Assembly: GCA_937991555.1 (NCBI GenBank)
Contig: CALKHU010000118.1
Span: 1 to 11,434, forward strand
Length of the DNA stretch: 11,434 nt
Source: an uncultured Caulobacter sp.
GTDB taxonomy: Bacteria; Pseudomonadota; Alphaproteobacteria; Caulobacterales; Caulobacteraceae
Direction: 5' to 3'
The notes under the pieces are model-generated. The model saw only the letters and a list, made by a program, of their open reading frames with translations, did not search any database and had not been told where the DNA came from. Made by a program: the position numbers and the translations under genes. Position 1 is the stretch's first letter, and every line of letters starts with the position of its first letter. Shown here one piece after another: positions 1 through 5,967 of this stretch.

Positions 1-894
1 CCCGAGACGCCGCCCGATCGCCTGCGCCGACACCGCGTCGGGCGGCGCGACGACGAGCAGGTCCTCGAGGCTGGCGGTGGCGGCGGCCCGGCCGCCCAGC
101 GCCTCGATCTGCAGCACGGCCGCCTCGCGCAGCACCGGGCTGGGGGAGGCGACGGCCACGAAGCGGCCGGTCAGCGGGCCGTCTGCCGGGGCGACGCCGG
201 CGGCCGGCAGCGGGGCCTCGAGCCAGAATTCGGCCCCGCCGCCCGGGGCGTCGTCGACGCCGACGTCGCCGTCCATCGCCCCGGCCAGGCGCCGGACGAT
301 GGCCAGGCCCAGCCCCGCGCCGTTGAGGCCGGCGCCGCCGTGCATCGGGTCGGCGTGGACGAAGGGTTCGAAGATCTTCTCGCGCAGCGCCGCCGGCACG
401 CCCGGGCCGGTGTCGCGCACGGCGAGCCGGAGCCGGCCCCGCTTGGTGAGCCGCGCCGACAGCAGCACGCCGCCGGTCTCGGTGAACTTCACCGCGTTGC
501 CGGCGAAGTTGAGCAGCACCTGTCGCAGGCGGCCCTCGTCGGCCAGCACCGGCGGCACGTCGGCGGCGACGGTCCAGGCGATCTCCAGGCCCTTGTCCTG
601 GGCGCGCGGACTCATCAGCTCGGCGACCTGTCGCAGCAGGTCGGCGAGGTCGCAGCGCGACGGATGCAGCTCGATGCGGCCCTCGCCGAGGCGGGCGAGG
701 TCGAGCACGTCGTTGACCAGCGACAGCAGGTGGTCGCCGCTTTCGCGCAGGGCGGCGACATAGGCCTTCTGCTCGGCGGTCAGTTTCGTGCCCTCGAGCA
801 GCCGGGCCATGCCCAGCACGCCGTTCAGCGGGGTGCGGAACTCGTGGCTCAGGGTGGCCAGCTGTTCGGGCGTGATCGGGCGCGCGGTCGGCAT
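1..894 (-). CDS. Soluble sensor histidine kinase, probably hybrid (partial, C-terminus beyond the left edge)
   Basis: Reading leftward from the ATG at 894, an open frame of 298 codons continues through position 1. The phosphoacceptor helix starts almost at the N-terminus: LSHEFRTPLNGVLG places the histidine at residue 17. A HATPase domain follows at about residues 118-232, with the N-box (LLNFAGNAVKFT, N133), G1 box (DTGPGVP, D161) and G2 box (NGAGLGLAIV, around 191-200). All key residues are present, so it should be an active kinase. Residues from about 240 (TGRFVAVASPSPVLREAAV) resemble the start of a receiver or pseudo-receiver domain, which suggests a hybrid kinase whose rest lies outside the window. 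There is no signal peptide, membrane segment or PAS domain before the histidine, so it should be cytosolic and take its input from a partner or from the missing part. No good Shine-Dalgarno sequence precedes the ATG. It lies 59 bp downstream of the SWIM gene on the same strand. Its substrate is unknown. Confidence 0.88.
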   Translation of the reverse strand, partial: MPTARPITPEQLATLSHEFRTPLNGVLGMARLLEGTKLTAEQKAYVAALRESGDHLLSLVNDVLDLARLGEGRIELHPSRCDLADLLRQVAELMSPRAQDKGLEIAWTVAADVPPVLADEGRLRQVLLNFAGNAVKFTETGGVLLSARLTKRGRLRLAVRDTGPGVPAALREKIFEPFVHADPMHGGAGLNGAGLGLAIVRRLAGAMDGDVGVDDAPGGGAEFWLEAPLPAAGVAPADGPLTGRFVAVASPSPVLREAAVLQIEALGGRAAATASLEDLLVVAPPDAVSAQAIGRRLG

Positions 895-953
895 GGCGGC
901 ACCGTCGCATGCGCGGCTTAACGGGCGGTCAAGCGGGGGTCGCCCCCGCGCCG

Positions 954-1388
954 TCAGTCCTCGGCCGCCTCGCCTTCCAGTTCGCGCAGCAGGGCCGGAT
1001 CGCGGCGGGCGCGCTCGATGAGCAGGTCGGCGTCGTCGCGCTCCTCCATCTCGAGCATGTCGAGCAGGCGCGGCAGGCGGTCGGCGACGTCGGCCAGCGT
1101 CTCCGGGTCGGCGTCGAGCACCGTGCGCACCGTGGCGACCACGTGCTTGCAGCGCAGGCCGGTGTCGGCGAAGTCCTTGCAGGTGCAGCGGGCGTCCGAG
1201 GCGTCGCGTGCGCCGACCTCGACGACGTAGGCGATGCCCTGCTCCCCCAGCACATGGGCCAGCACGCCGGACGGCGAGCAGTCGACCATGCTGGCCCAGC
1301 CCTTGGCGGCGTAATTCTCGCCCCGCGCCACCCGCGCCTCGGGCATGTCGCGGGTCACGGCGTCGTAGTCGAAGGCGGGCGCGTGCAT
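954..1388 (-). CDS. SWIM zinc-finger domain protein
   Basis: This is a 144-residue protein with a SWIM-type zinc finger: CTCKDFADTGLRCKH gives C68-x-C70-x9-C80-x-H82, the family pattern CxCxnCxH. SWIM domains are small zinc-binding modules thought to mediate DNA or protein contacts. The N-terminal part (RGENYAAKGWASMVDCSPSG) matches the usual lead-in of short bacterial SWIM proteins, where a 'regions of repeated motif' type beta segment precedes the finger. The C-terminal third is acidic and helical (LLDMLEMEERDDADLLIERA). There is no other catalytic domain, so it is a stand-alone SWIM protein and not a SNF2 helicase fusion. The sequence GAGGA lies about 8 bases before the ATG and can serve as ribosome binding site. 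It sits 42 bp after the metallopeptidase gene and is probably co-transcribed with it. The cellular role cannot be told from the sequence. Confidence 0.82.
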   Translation of the reverse strand: MHAPAFDYDAVTRDMPEARVARGENYAAKGWASMVDCSPSGVLAHVLGEQGIAYVVEVGARDASDARCTCKDFADTGLRCKHVVATVRTVLDADPETLADVADRLPRLLDMLEMEERDDADLLIERARRDPALLRELEGEAAED

Positions 1389-1430
1389 GGGGCGATCCTC
1401 AGGCTGCGGGCGGCGAACTAGCTGATTCGG

Positions 1431-1832
1431 TCACGCCCTGGCTTCGATGCGGTCGATGTCGTCGTCCGAAAGGCCGAAGTGATGGCCGATCTCGTGCACC
1501 AGCACATGGACGACCAGATCCTCCAGCGCGACGTCGCCGCGTTCGGCCCATTCGTCGAGGATCGGCCGGCGGTAGAGGAAGATCATCGGCGCGGCGGGAG
1601 CGACGTCGAGCACCGAGCGCCGCGAAAGGTCGACGCCGTGGTAGAGGCCGGTCAGCTCGAAGGCGTCCTGGATGCCCATCTCGTCGAGGGTCTCGTCGTC
1701 GGCGAAGTCCTGCACCCGGATCTGCGCCTCGGCGGCCAGGCTGCGGAACGGCTCGGGCAGGTCCGCGAAGGCCTGCTCGGCGAGGGCGGCGAAGTCGTCG
1801 AGGGAGGGCGCGAGGCCGAAGGATCTGCTCAT
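1431..1832 (-). CDS. Metallopeptidase family protein (zincin-like, HExxH)
   Basis: This 133-residue protein carries VHEIGHHFGLSDDDID near its C-terminus. H113-E114-x-x-H117 is the zincin zinc-binding motif, and the following HFGLSDDD matches a family of small bacterial zincins (Pfam Zincin_1 type, from memory). D123 or a neighbouring acidic residue is a candidate third ligand. The family is widespread but its substrates are unknown. There is no signal peptide or membrane segment, so it is cytosolic. I chose the ATG at 1832 (MSRSFGLAPS) because the protein then has the compact length of the family. The frame stays open to a TTG at 1949, but that extension is low-complexity and would cover the whole divergent intergenic region. 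A four-codon mini-frame (ATG at 1843) ends in an ATGA overlap with this start, as also happens on the divL side. It is divergent from divL and leads a minus-strand run with the SWIM and kinase genes. Confidence 0.85.
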   Translation of the reverse strand: MSRSFGLAPSLDDFAALAEQAFADLPEPFRSLAAEAQIRVQDFADDETLDEMGIQDAFELTGLYHGVDLSRRSVLDVAPAAPMIFLYRRPILDEWAERGDVALEDLVVHVLVHEIGHHFGLSDDDIDRIEARA

Positions 1833-1871
1833 GCCGGGAACATGGCGCGGCGGGGCGCGCTTCGCCAGTGT

Positions 1872-1900
1872 CGCGCCGCCGCTTCCGCTGTCGCGGCGCG
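1872..1900. repeat. 8-bp GC-rich inverted repeat in the divergent intergenic region
   Basis: CGCGCCGC (1872-1879) and GCGGCGCG (1893-1900) are perfect inverted copies around a 13-nt loop. They lie in the 116-bp spacer between the metallopeptidase gene and divL. The element could form a hairpin in a leader RNA or be a dyad operator. In DNA this rich in GC, chance is a real alternative. Confidence 0.35.
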
Positions 1901-1935
1901 GACTCTCCTTGTCTATCTTGCCGGAAGGATGATTC
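1901..1935 (+). promoter_or_regulatory. Pair of GANTC (CcrM-type) methylation motifs upstream of divL
   Basis: GACTC at 1901-1905 and GATTC at 1931-1935 both match GANTC, the site methylated by CcrM in Caulobacter. They lie 30 bp apart, within 50 bp upstream of the divL ATG. By eye I count only about a dozen GANTC sites in the entire window. In Caulobacter, GANTC sites in promoters are read by the GcrA-CcrM system to time transcription to the replication cycle. I could not pick out convincing -35 and -10 boxes here, so the promoter itself is inferred from the divergent gene arrangement. Confidence 0.45.
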
Positions 1936-1952
1936 GGGCCGGGCTCCAATGA
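1929..1952 (+). other. Possible 7-codon leader ORF overlapping the divL start (ATGA)
   Basis: ATG at 1929 opens a seven-codon frame (MIRAGLQ) that ends in a TGA at 1950-1952, overlapping the divL ATG at 1949-1951. Stop-start overlap of this kind often couples translation. However, the purine run GGAAGG directly abuts this ATG, leaving no normal Shine-Dalgarno spacing, and any gene that begins ATGA will show such an overlap if an ATG lies upstream in that frame. It may be a chance frame. Confidence 0.2.
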
Positions 1953-4267
1953 CTGAGATGCACCTGATCGTCGCGGCGGCGGCGGGCGCGGTGTGCCTGG
2001 CCCTGTGCGCGGCGCTCTGGAGCCTCGCCCAGAAGCGGGCCATGGACCGTCGCCTGCGCCGGATGCAGGACCGGCTCGAGGCGGCGGAGATGGCCGTCGA
2101 GGCCGCCCAGGCCTCGGCCGAGGCCTTCGACAGCGCGCTGCTCGTCGTCGACGACGGCCGCGCCCACCTCGCCTCCGGAGAAGAGGCCCTGGCCGGCTGC
2201 GCCGCCGCCTTCGGGCTGGAGTCCGCCGACGCCCAGGCGATGGTCAACGCCCTGATGCGCGCCGATCCCGACCACGCCGCCCGGCTGCGCGGCCTGTTCG
2301 AACGCGGCGAGCCCTGCGCCTTCGAGGCGCGCGGGTCGAAGGGCGTCGTCTCGGTCGAGGGGCGCGCGGCCGGCGTTCTGGCCTGGCTGCGGCTGACGGC
2401 CTCCTCGGCCGAGGAGACGGCGCTGCCGAGCGCGGCGCGCCTGGCGGCCTTCCTGAACGCCGCCGGCGAGCCCGCCTGGATCGCGGGCGCGGACGGCGCG
2501 GTGCAATGGGCCAACGCCGCCTGGCTTGACGCCGTCGGCGCGGCCAGCGCGCTGGACGCCGCCGCCCGCGGCCTGTCGCTGGACAAGGGCGCCGACATGC
2601 TGGCCGCCGAGGCCGCCAACCTGGGCGAGCGGCGCGAGGCGACCCGCTGGCTGTCGCTGGACGGGCGGCGGCGGGCCATGCGCATCATCGCCCAGCCGCT
2701 GGAAGGCGGCGGCGTCGGCGTCCGCACCATCGACGTCACCCAGGCCGAGGAGACGCAGGACGCCTTCAAGCGCCATGTCGAGGCCCACGACGAGACCCTG
2801 AACCACATCGCCGAGGCCGTCGCCATCTTCGGGGCCAGCCGCCGGCTGGTGTTCCATAACGCCGCCTTCGCCTCTCTCTGGGGGCTGGAGCCGGCCTGGC
2901 TGTCGGAACGTCCGACCCACGGCGAGATCCTCGACCGCCTGCGCCAGCGCCAGCGCCTGCCGGAGACGCCCGAGTACGCCCGCTGGAAGGCGGCCGAGCT
3001 GGCCCGCTACGAGACCCTCGGCCCGCAGCCGGACGACCTGTGGCTGCTGCCGGACGGCCGCACCCTGCGCCTGGTGCGCCAGCCGCATCCGATGGGCGGC
3101 CTGTTGCTGCTGTTCTCCGACATCACCGACGACCTGAAGCTGAAGGCCCAGTACAACGCCCAGCTCAAGGTCCAGCAGGCGACGCTCGACAAGCTGAACG
3201 ACGCGGTGGTGGTGTTCGGCTCGGACGGCCGCCTGCGGCTGCACAACGAGGCCTTCGAACGGTTCTGGAACGTCTCGGCCGCTGACATGGAGGCCGCCGG
3301 AGACTTCGAGCGGGTCGTCGACCTGTGCGTGCCGCGCCTGCATGACATGGCCTTCTGGCGCGAGCTGAAGGGCCGGGTCGCCGACCCCGATCCGGAAGCG
3401 CGGGCCCCGACGTCGGGCGAGAACCGCACCTCCGACGGCCGCATCGTCTCGTTCCAGTCGCGGCCGCTGCCCGACGGAGCGACGCTGATCGCCTTCGCCG
3501 ACATCACCGACGCCCGGCGGCTGGAGAGCGCCCTGGCCGACCGCGAGGCGGCGCTGGACAGCGCCGAGCGGCTGAAGCGCGAGTTCGTCGGCAACGTCTC
3601 CTACGAGCTGCGCACGCCGCTGACGACGATCATCGGCTACTCCGAGCTGCTCGACCGCATGGGCGAGGCGATCCCCGACCGCGGCCGGGCTCACCTCGCC
3701 GCGGTGCGCCAGGCGGCGACGCAGCTCGGCCGCTCGATCGACGATGTGCTCGACATCGCCGCCATCGACGCCGGCGAGATGGCGCTGGAAATGGGCGACG
3801 TCCATGTCGACGAGCTGATGGCCGCGGCCCGCGACCGCTGGGCGCAGCAGGCCGAGGCCCAGAAGGTCGCGCTGCAGCTCGAGATGAGCGACGACATCGG
3901 CCTGATCCGCGGCGACACCCGGCGGCTGGGCCAGACGATCGACCATCTCGTCGAGAACGCCCTGCGCCAGACGCCGCCGGACGGCGCGGTGACCCTGTCG
4001 GCCATCCGGGCCGCGGGCGAGGTGCGGCTGGCGGTGACCAATACCGGCCGGGGCATCCCGTTCCATGTCCAGGCGCACATCTTCGACCGCTTCGTCGGCC
4101 GCGAGCGCGGCGGACCGGGCCTGGGGCTGGCCCTGGTCAAGGCGCTGGTCGAGCTGCACGGCGGCTGGGTGGCGCTGGAGAGCGAGCCGAACCAGGGCGC
4201 GACCTTCACCTGCCACCTGCCGGAAGCGGCGGTGGTCGAGAGCGGCCAGCGCGAGATGGGGTTCTGA
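1949..4267 (+). CDS. divL: DivL: multi-PAS pseudo-histidine kinase with phosphoacceptor tyrosine
   Basis: This 772-residue protein is close to the roughly 769 residues of Caulobacter crescentus DivL. It begins with a single membrane helix (about residues 4-26), then a charged coiled-coil stretch. Four PAS-like regions follow at about 45-150, 155-260, 285-395 and 412-525; the last two are the clearest (LLLLFSDITDD, LIAFADITDARR). The dimerisation helix reads REFVGNVSYELRTPLTTIIG with tyrosine 552 where kinases have histidine, as at Y550 of C. crescentus DivL. The ATPase domain keeps the N-box (HLVENALRQTP, N670), F-box (IFDRFV) and G2 box (GGPGLGLAL, 721-729). Its G1 box is NTGRGIP, with N698 replacing the adenine-binding aspartate. 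In Caulobacter, DivL sits at the cell pole, binds the response regulator DivK and controls the kinase CckA, hence CtrA activity. The start is the first ATG in frame, and no start codon lies just upstream. No good Shine-Dalgarno sequence is visible. CckA, DivK and CtrA genes are not in the window. Confidence 0.95.
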   Translation: MTEMHLIVAAAAGAVCLALCAALWSLAQKRAMDRRLRRMQDRLEAAEMAVEAAQASAEAFDSALLVVDDGRAHLASGEEALAGCAAAFGLESADAQAMVNALMRADPDHAARLRGLFERGEPCAFEARGSKGVVSVEGRAAGVLAWLRLTASSAEETALPSAARLAAFLNAAGEPAWIAGADGAVQWANAAWLDAVGAASALDAAARGLSLDKGADMLAAEAANLGERREATRWLSLDGRRRAMRIIAQPLEGGGVGVRTIDVTQAEETQDAFKRHVEAHDETLNHIAEAVAIFGASRRLVFHNAAFASLWGLEPAWLSERPTHGEILDRLRQRQRLPETPEYARWKAAELARYETLGPQPDDLWLLPDGRTLRLVRQPHPMGGLLLLFSDITDDLKLKAQYNAQLKVQQATLDKLNDAVVVFGSDGRLRLHNEAFERFWNVSAADMEAAGDFERVVDLCVPRLHDMAFWRELKGRVADPDPEARAPTSGENRTSDGRIVSFQSRPLPDGATLIAFADITDARRLESALADREAALDSAERLKREFVGNVSYELRTPLTTIIGYSELLDRMGEAIPDRGRAHLAAVRQAATQLGRSIDDVLDIAAIDAGEMALEMGDVHVDELMAAARDRWAQQAEAQKVALQLEMSDDIGLIRGDTRRLGQTIDHLVENALRQTPPDGAVTLSAIRAAGEVRLAVTNTGRGIPFHVQAHIFDRFVGRERGGPGLGLALVKALVELHGGWVALESEPNQGATFTCHLPEAAVVESGQREMGF

Positions 4268-4269
4268 TG

Positions 4270-4305
4270 GGGGACTGCTTCCGTCGATAGACGGTAGCTG
4301 TCCCC
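4270..4305. terminator. 36-nt palindrome between convergent divL and ferredoxin genes
   Basis: The arms GGGGAC (4270-4275) and GTCCCC (4300-4305) pair. After one T-T mismatch GCT pairs with AGC, after another CCGTC pairs with GACGG, and the loop is GATA. It fills the 44-bp gap between the divL stop and the ferredoxin stop and reads almost the same on both strands, so it fits a bidirectional terminator. No T-tract follows on either side. It could instead be a dispersed REP-like palindrome (see findings). Confidence 0.55.
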
Positions 4306-4311
4306 GGTCGC

Positions 4312-4632
4312 CTAGTGCTGGCTTTCCGGCAGGCGCACGACCAGGCCGTCGAGGTCGTCGGTGACCTTGATCTGGCAGGACAGGCGGCTGTTGGTCTCGA
4401 CGTTCTCGGCGAAGTCGAGCATCGACTCCTCCATCGCCGACTTCTCGCCGGTCTTCGATTCCCAGGCGGCGTCGACGTAGACGTGGCAGGTCGCGCAGGC
4501 GCAGGCGCCGCCGCAGTCGGCGTCGATGCCCGGCACGTTGTTCTTGATCGCCCCTTCCATGACGGACAGCCCGGGCTTCACGTCGACCGTGTGTTCGGTG
4601 CCGTCGTGTTCGATGTAGGTGATCTTGGCCAT
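4312..4632 (-). CDS. [2Fe-2S] ferredoxin, adrenodoxin / FdVI type
   Basis: This is a 106-residue electron carrier of the vertebrate-adrenodoxin class found across alphaproteobacteria. The cluster ligands are C40, C46 and C49 in DCGGACACATCHVYV (C-x5-C-x2-C) plus C85 in RLSCQI. C44 is an additional cysteine that I recall also being present in Rhodobacter capsulatus FdVI, so it is a family trait. The typical ends are present: MAKITYIEHDG at the N-terminus and DGLVVRLPE at the C-terminus. The ribosome binding site AGGGGAG ends 3 bases before the ATG. It follows the reductase gene by 38 bp on the same strand and is very probably its electron acceptor. Known clients of this class are cytochrome P450 hydroxylases, iron-sulfur cluster assembly and heme A synthesis. 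None of these is encoded in the window, so the final acceptor is open. Confidence 0.95.
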   Translation of the reverse strand: MAKITYIEHDGTEHTVDVKPGLSVMEGAIKNNVPGIDADCGGACACATCHVYVDAAWESKTGEKSAMEESMLDFAENVETNSRLSCQIKVTDDLDGLVVRLPESQH

Positions 4633-4670
4633 ACGCTCCCCTGACGCCTCTTCTCGTTCGTTATCGCCGT

Positions 4671-5900
4671 TCAGGCGACGACCTCTTTCATGGAAATTGC
4701 GATGTTCGCAAGCTTCTCTCGCGAGATCGGCTTGCGATTGCCGATGAGCTGGCGGCCCATCATGAACTCGGGCGCGCTGTTCACCGCCTCGACGGCCTGG
4801 ATCTGGTCGCCCTTGAGGTGGAAGACCGCGAATTTCGCGGTCGCCGGGTCGCCGCGGACGAGGATCGTGTCCGCGTCGAACGGCATGCCGGCGATCTGCA
4901 GCTTCAGGTCATACTGGTCGGACCAGAACCACGGCGTCTCGGGCGCCAGCGGCGGCTTGCCGGCGATCACGCCGGCCGCGACCTTGGCCTGCTCCAGTGC
5001 GTTGGGCACGCTCTCGAGCCGGAACTGCCGGTCGTACAGCGGCAACGGCCGGTGGGTGACGTCGCCGATGGCGAAGACATGCGGATCGCTGGTGCGGGCG
5101 TCCAGGTCGACGACCACCCCGTTGACGCACTCCAGCCCGGCGTCCCTGGCCAGCTCGTCGTTCGGGATCGCCCCGATGCCGACCAGCGCCGCGTCGCAGT
5201 CGATCGCGCGGCCGTCGGCCAGGCGCACGCGGCGGATGGCGCCGTCCTCGCCCTCGAAGGCCTTGATCTCGACGCCGAGCTCGAACGTGACGCCCCGGTC
5301 CTGGTGGTAGCGGGTGAAGAAGTCGGACAGCTGCTCGCAGGCGACGCGGGCGAGGATGCGGCCCTCGCGCTCCAGGACCGTGGCCTCGGCGCCCAGCGCC
5401 CGGGCGGAGGCGGCCGCCTCCAGGCCTACATATCCGCCGCCGATGATGGCCAGGCGCCGGCCCGGGCCGAGGGCGGCCTTGAGCCGCTCGGCGTCCGCGG
5501 CGGTGCGCAGCTCCAGCACGCCGTCCAGGTCCGCGCCGGGGACCGGCAGCTTGCGTGCGCGGGCGCCGGTGGCGATGACCGCGAAGTCGTAGGCGACCGT
5601 CGCGCCGTCCGACAGGACGACGGTCTTCGCGCCCCGGTTCAGGCTCACCGCCCGGACGCCCAGCCGCAGGTCGCAGCCGTTGTCGGCGTACCAGGCCGAC
5701 TCCTTGAGCGCGAGGCTGTCGGCGTCCGCCTCGCCCTTCAGCCAGGCCTTGCTCAGCGGCGGCCGCTGGTAGGGCGGGATGGGCTCCTCGCCGATCAGCA
5801 CGATCGGCCCCTCGTGTCCCGCCTGACGCAGGAACGCCGCCATGGCGCCGCCCGCGTGGCCGGCGCCCAGGATCACGACTTTGGCGTTCAGATCAGACAA
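4671..5900 (-). CDS. NADH-ferredoxin reductase (FAD-dependent, putidaredoxin/BphA4 type)
   Basis: This 409-residue flavoprotein moves electrons from NAD(P)H through FAD to a [2Fe-2S] ferredoxin. The FAD-binding Rossmann motif is G12-A-G14-H-A-G17-G18 (VVILGAGHAGG). The ATGARARKLPVPG segment lies at 110-122. The second, nucleotide-binding motif is IIGGGYVGLE (152-161), with E177 at the end of the next strand, which favours NADH over NADPH. The second FAD motif is VFAIGDVTH (275-283). A C-terminal reductase domain (about 323-409, PWFWSDQYDLKLQIAG) is typical of putidaredoxin reductase and BphA4. The start is TTG at 5900: no ATG or GTG lies in frame nearby, and GGGGAG sits 6 bases upstream. The ferredoxin gene follows at once, forming a two-gene module. 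A 59-bp gap separates it from the DedA-like gene upstream, so it may have its own promoter. Confidence 0.93.
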   Translation of the reverse strand: MSDLNAKVVILGAGHAGGAMAAFLRQAGHEGPIVLIGEEPIPPYQRPPLSKAWLKGEADADSLALKESAWYADNGCDLRLGVRAVSLNRGAKTVVLSDGATVAYDFAVIATGARARKLPVPGADLDGVLELRTAADAERLKAALGPGRRLAIIGGGYVGLEAAASARALGAEATVLEREGRILARVACEQLSDFFTRYHQDRGVTFELGVEIKAFEGEDGAIRRVRLADGRAIDCDAALVGIGAIPNDELARDAGLECVNGVVVDLDARTSDPHVFAIGDVTHRPLPLYDRQFRLESVPNALEQAKVAAGVIAGKPPLAPETPWFWSDQYDLKLQIAGMPFDADTILVRGDPATAKFAVFHLKGDQIQAVEAVNSAPEFMMGRQLIGNRKPISREKLANIAISMKEVVA

Positions 5901-5906
5901 GAGGAT

Positions 5907-5912
5907 CTCCCC
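5907..5912 (-). promoter_or_regulatory. Shine-Dalgarno sequence fixing the TTG start of the reductase
   Basis: On the minus strand GGGGAG (5912 to 5907) is followed by six bases and then TTG at 5900-5898. The strong match and ideal spacing decide the start, since no ATG or GTG is in frame here. Confidence 0.75.
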
Positions 5913-5926
5913 AACAGCTCGGAAAA

Positions 5927-5940
5927 TGACGGGTGCGTCA
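5927..5940. promoter_or_regulatory. Inverted repeat TGACG-N4-CGTCA, candidate operator
   Basis: TGACG (5927-5931) and CGTCA (5936-5940) are perfect inverted arms around GGTG. They lie in the 59-bp gap upstream of the reductase gene, about 27 bp before its start codon. This is the size and position expected of a repressor or activator half-site pair. With only 5-bp arms, chance cannot be excluded. Confidence 0.3.
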
Positions 5941-5952
5941 CTTTTTTGCAAG

Positions 5953-5967
5953 CGGGGTCTTACCCCG
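5953..5967 (-). other. Hairpin overlapping the stop codon of the DedA-like gene
   Basis: In the minus-strand transcript CGGGGT pairs with ACCCCG around a 3-nt loop, and the UAA stop codon is shared between stem and loop. An A-rich run, not a U-tract, follows. It is therefore unlikely to be an intrinsic terminator by itself but may stabilise the 3' end of the message. Confidence 0.35.

Noticed and set aside
1833..1948. CtrA binding box (TTAA-N7-TTAA) upstream of divL
   Set aside because: No TTAA occurs in the intergenic region; the only TTAA noticed nearby is a single one at about 918, inside the SWIM-kinase gap.
1833..1949. A longer metallopeptidase using a TTG at 1949 (39 extra residues)
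   Set aside because: The extension is Pro/Ser/Arg/Gly-rich, lies over the divergent promoter region and is not needed for the family's compact length.
1399..2826. A 475-codon minus-strand frame across divL, its promoter and the metallopeptidase gene
   Set aside because: It runs through two well-supported genes in the wrong frame or strand and has biased low-complexity composition.
1913..4216. A 767-codon open frame antisense to divL
   Set aside because: It mirrors divL codon by codon in GC-rich DNA, gives a low-complexity Gly/Ala/Arg/Gln-rich product with no domain, and divL is certain on the other strand.
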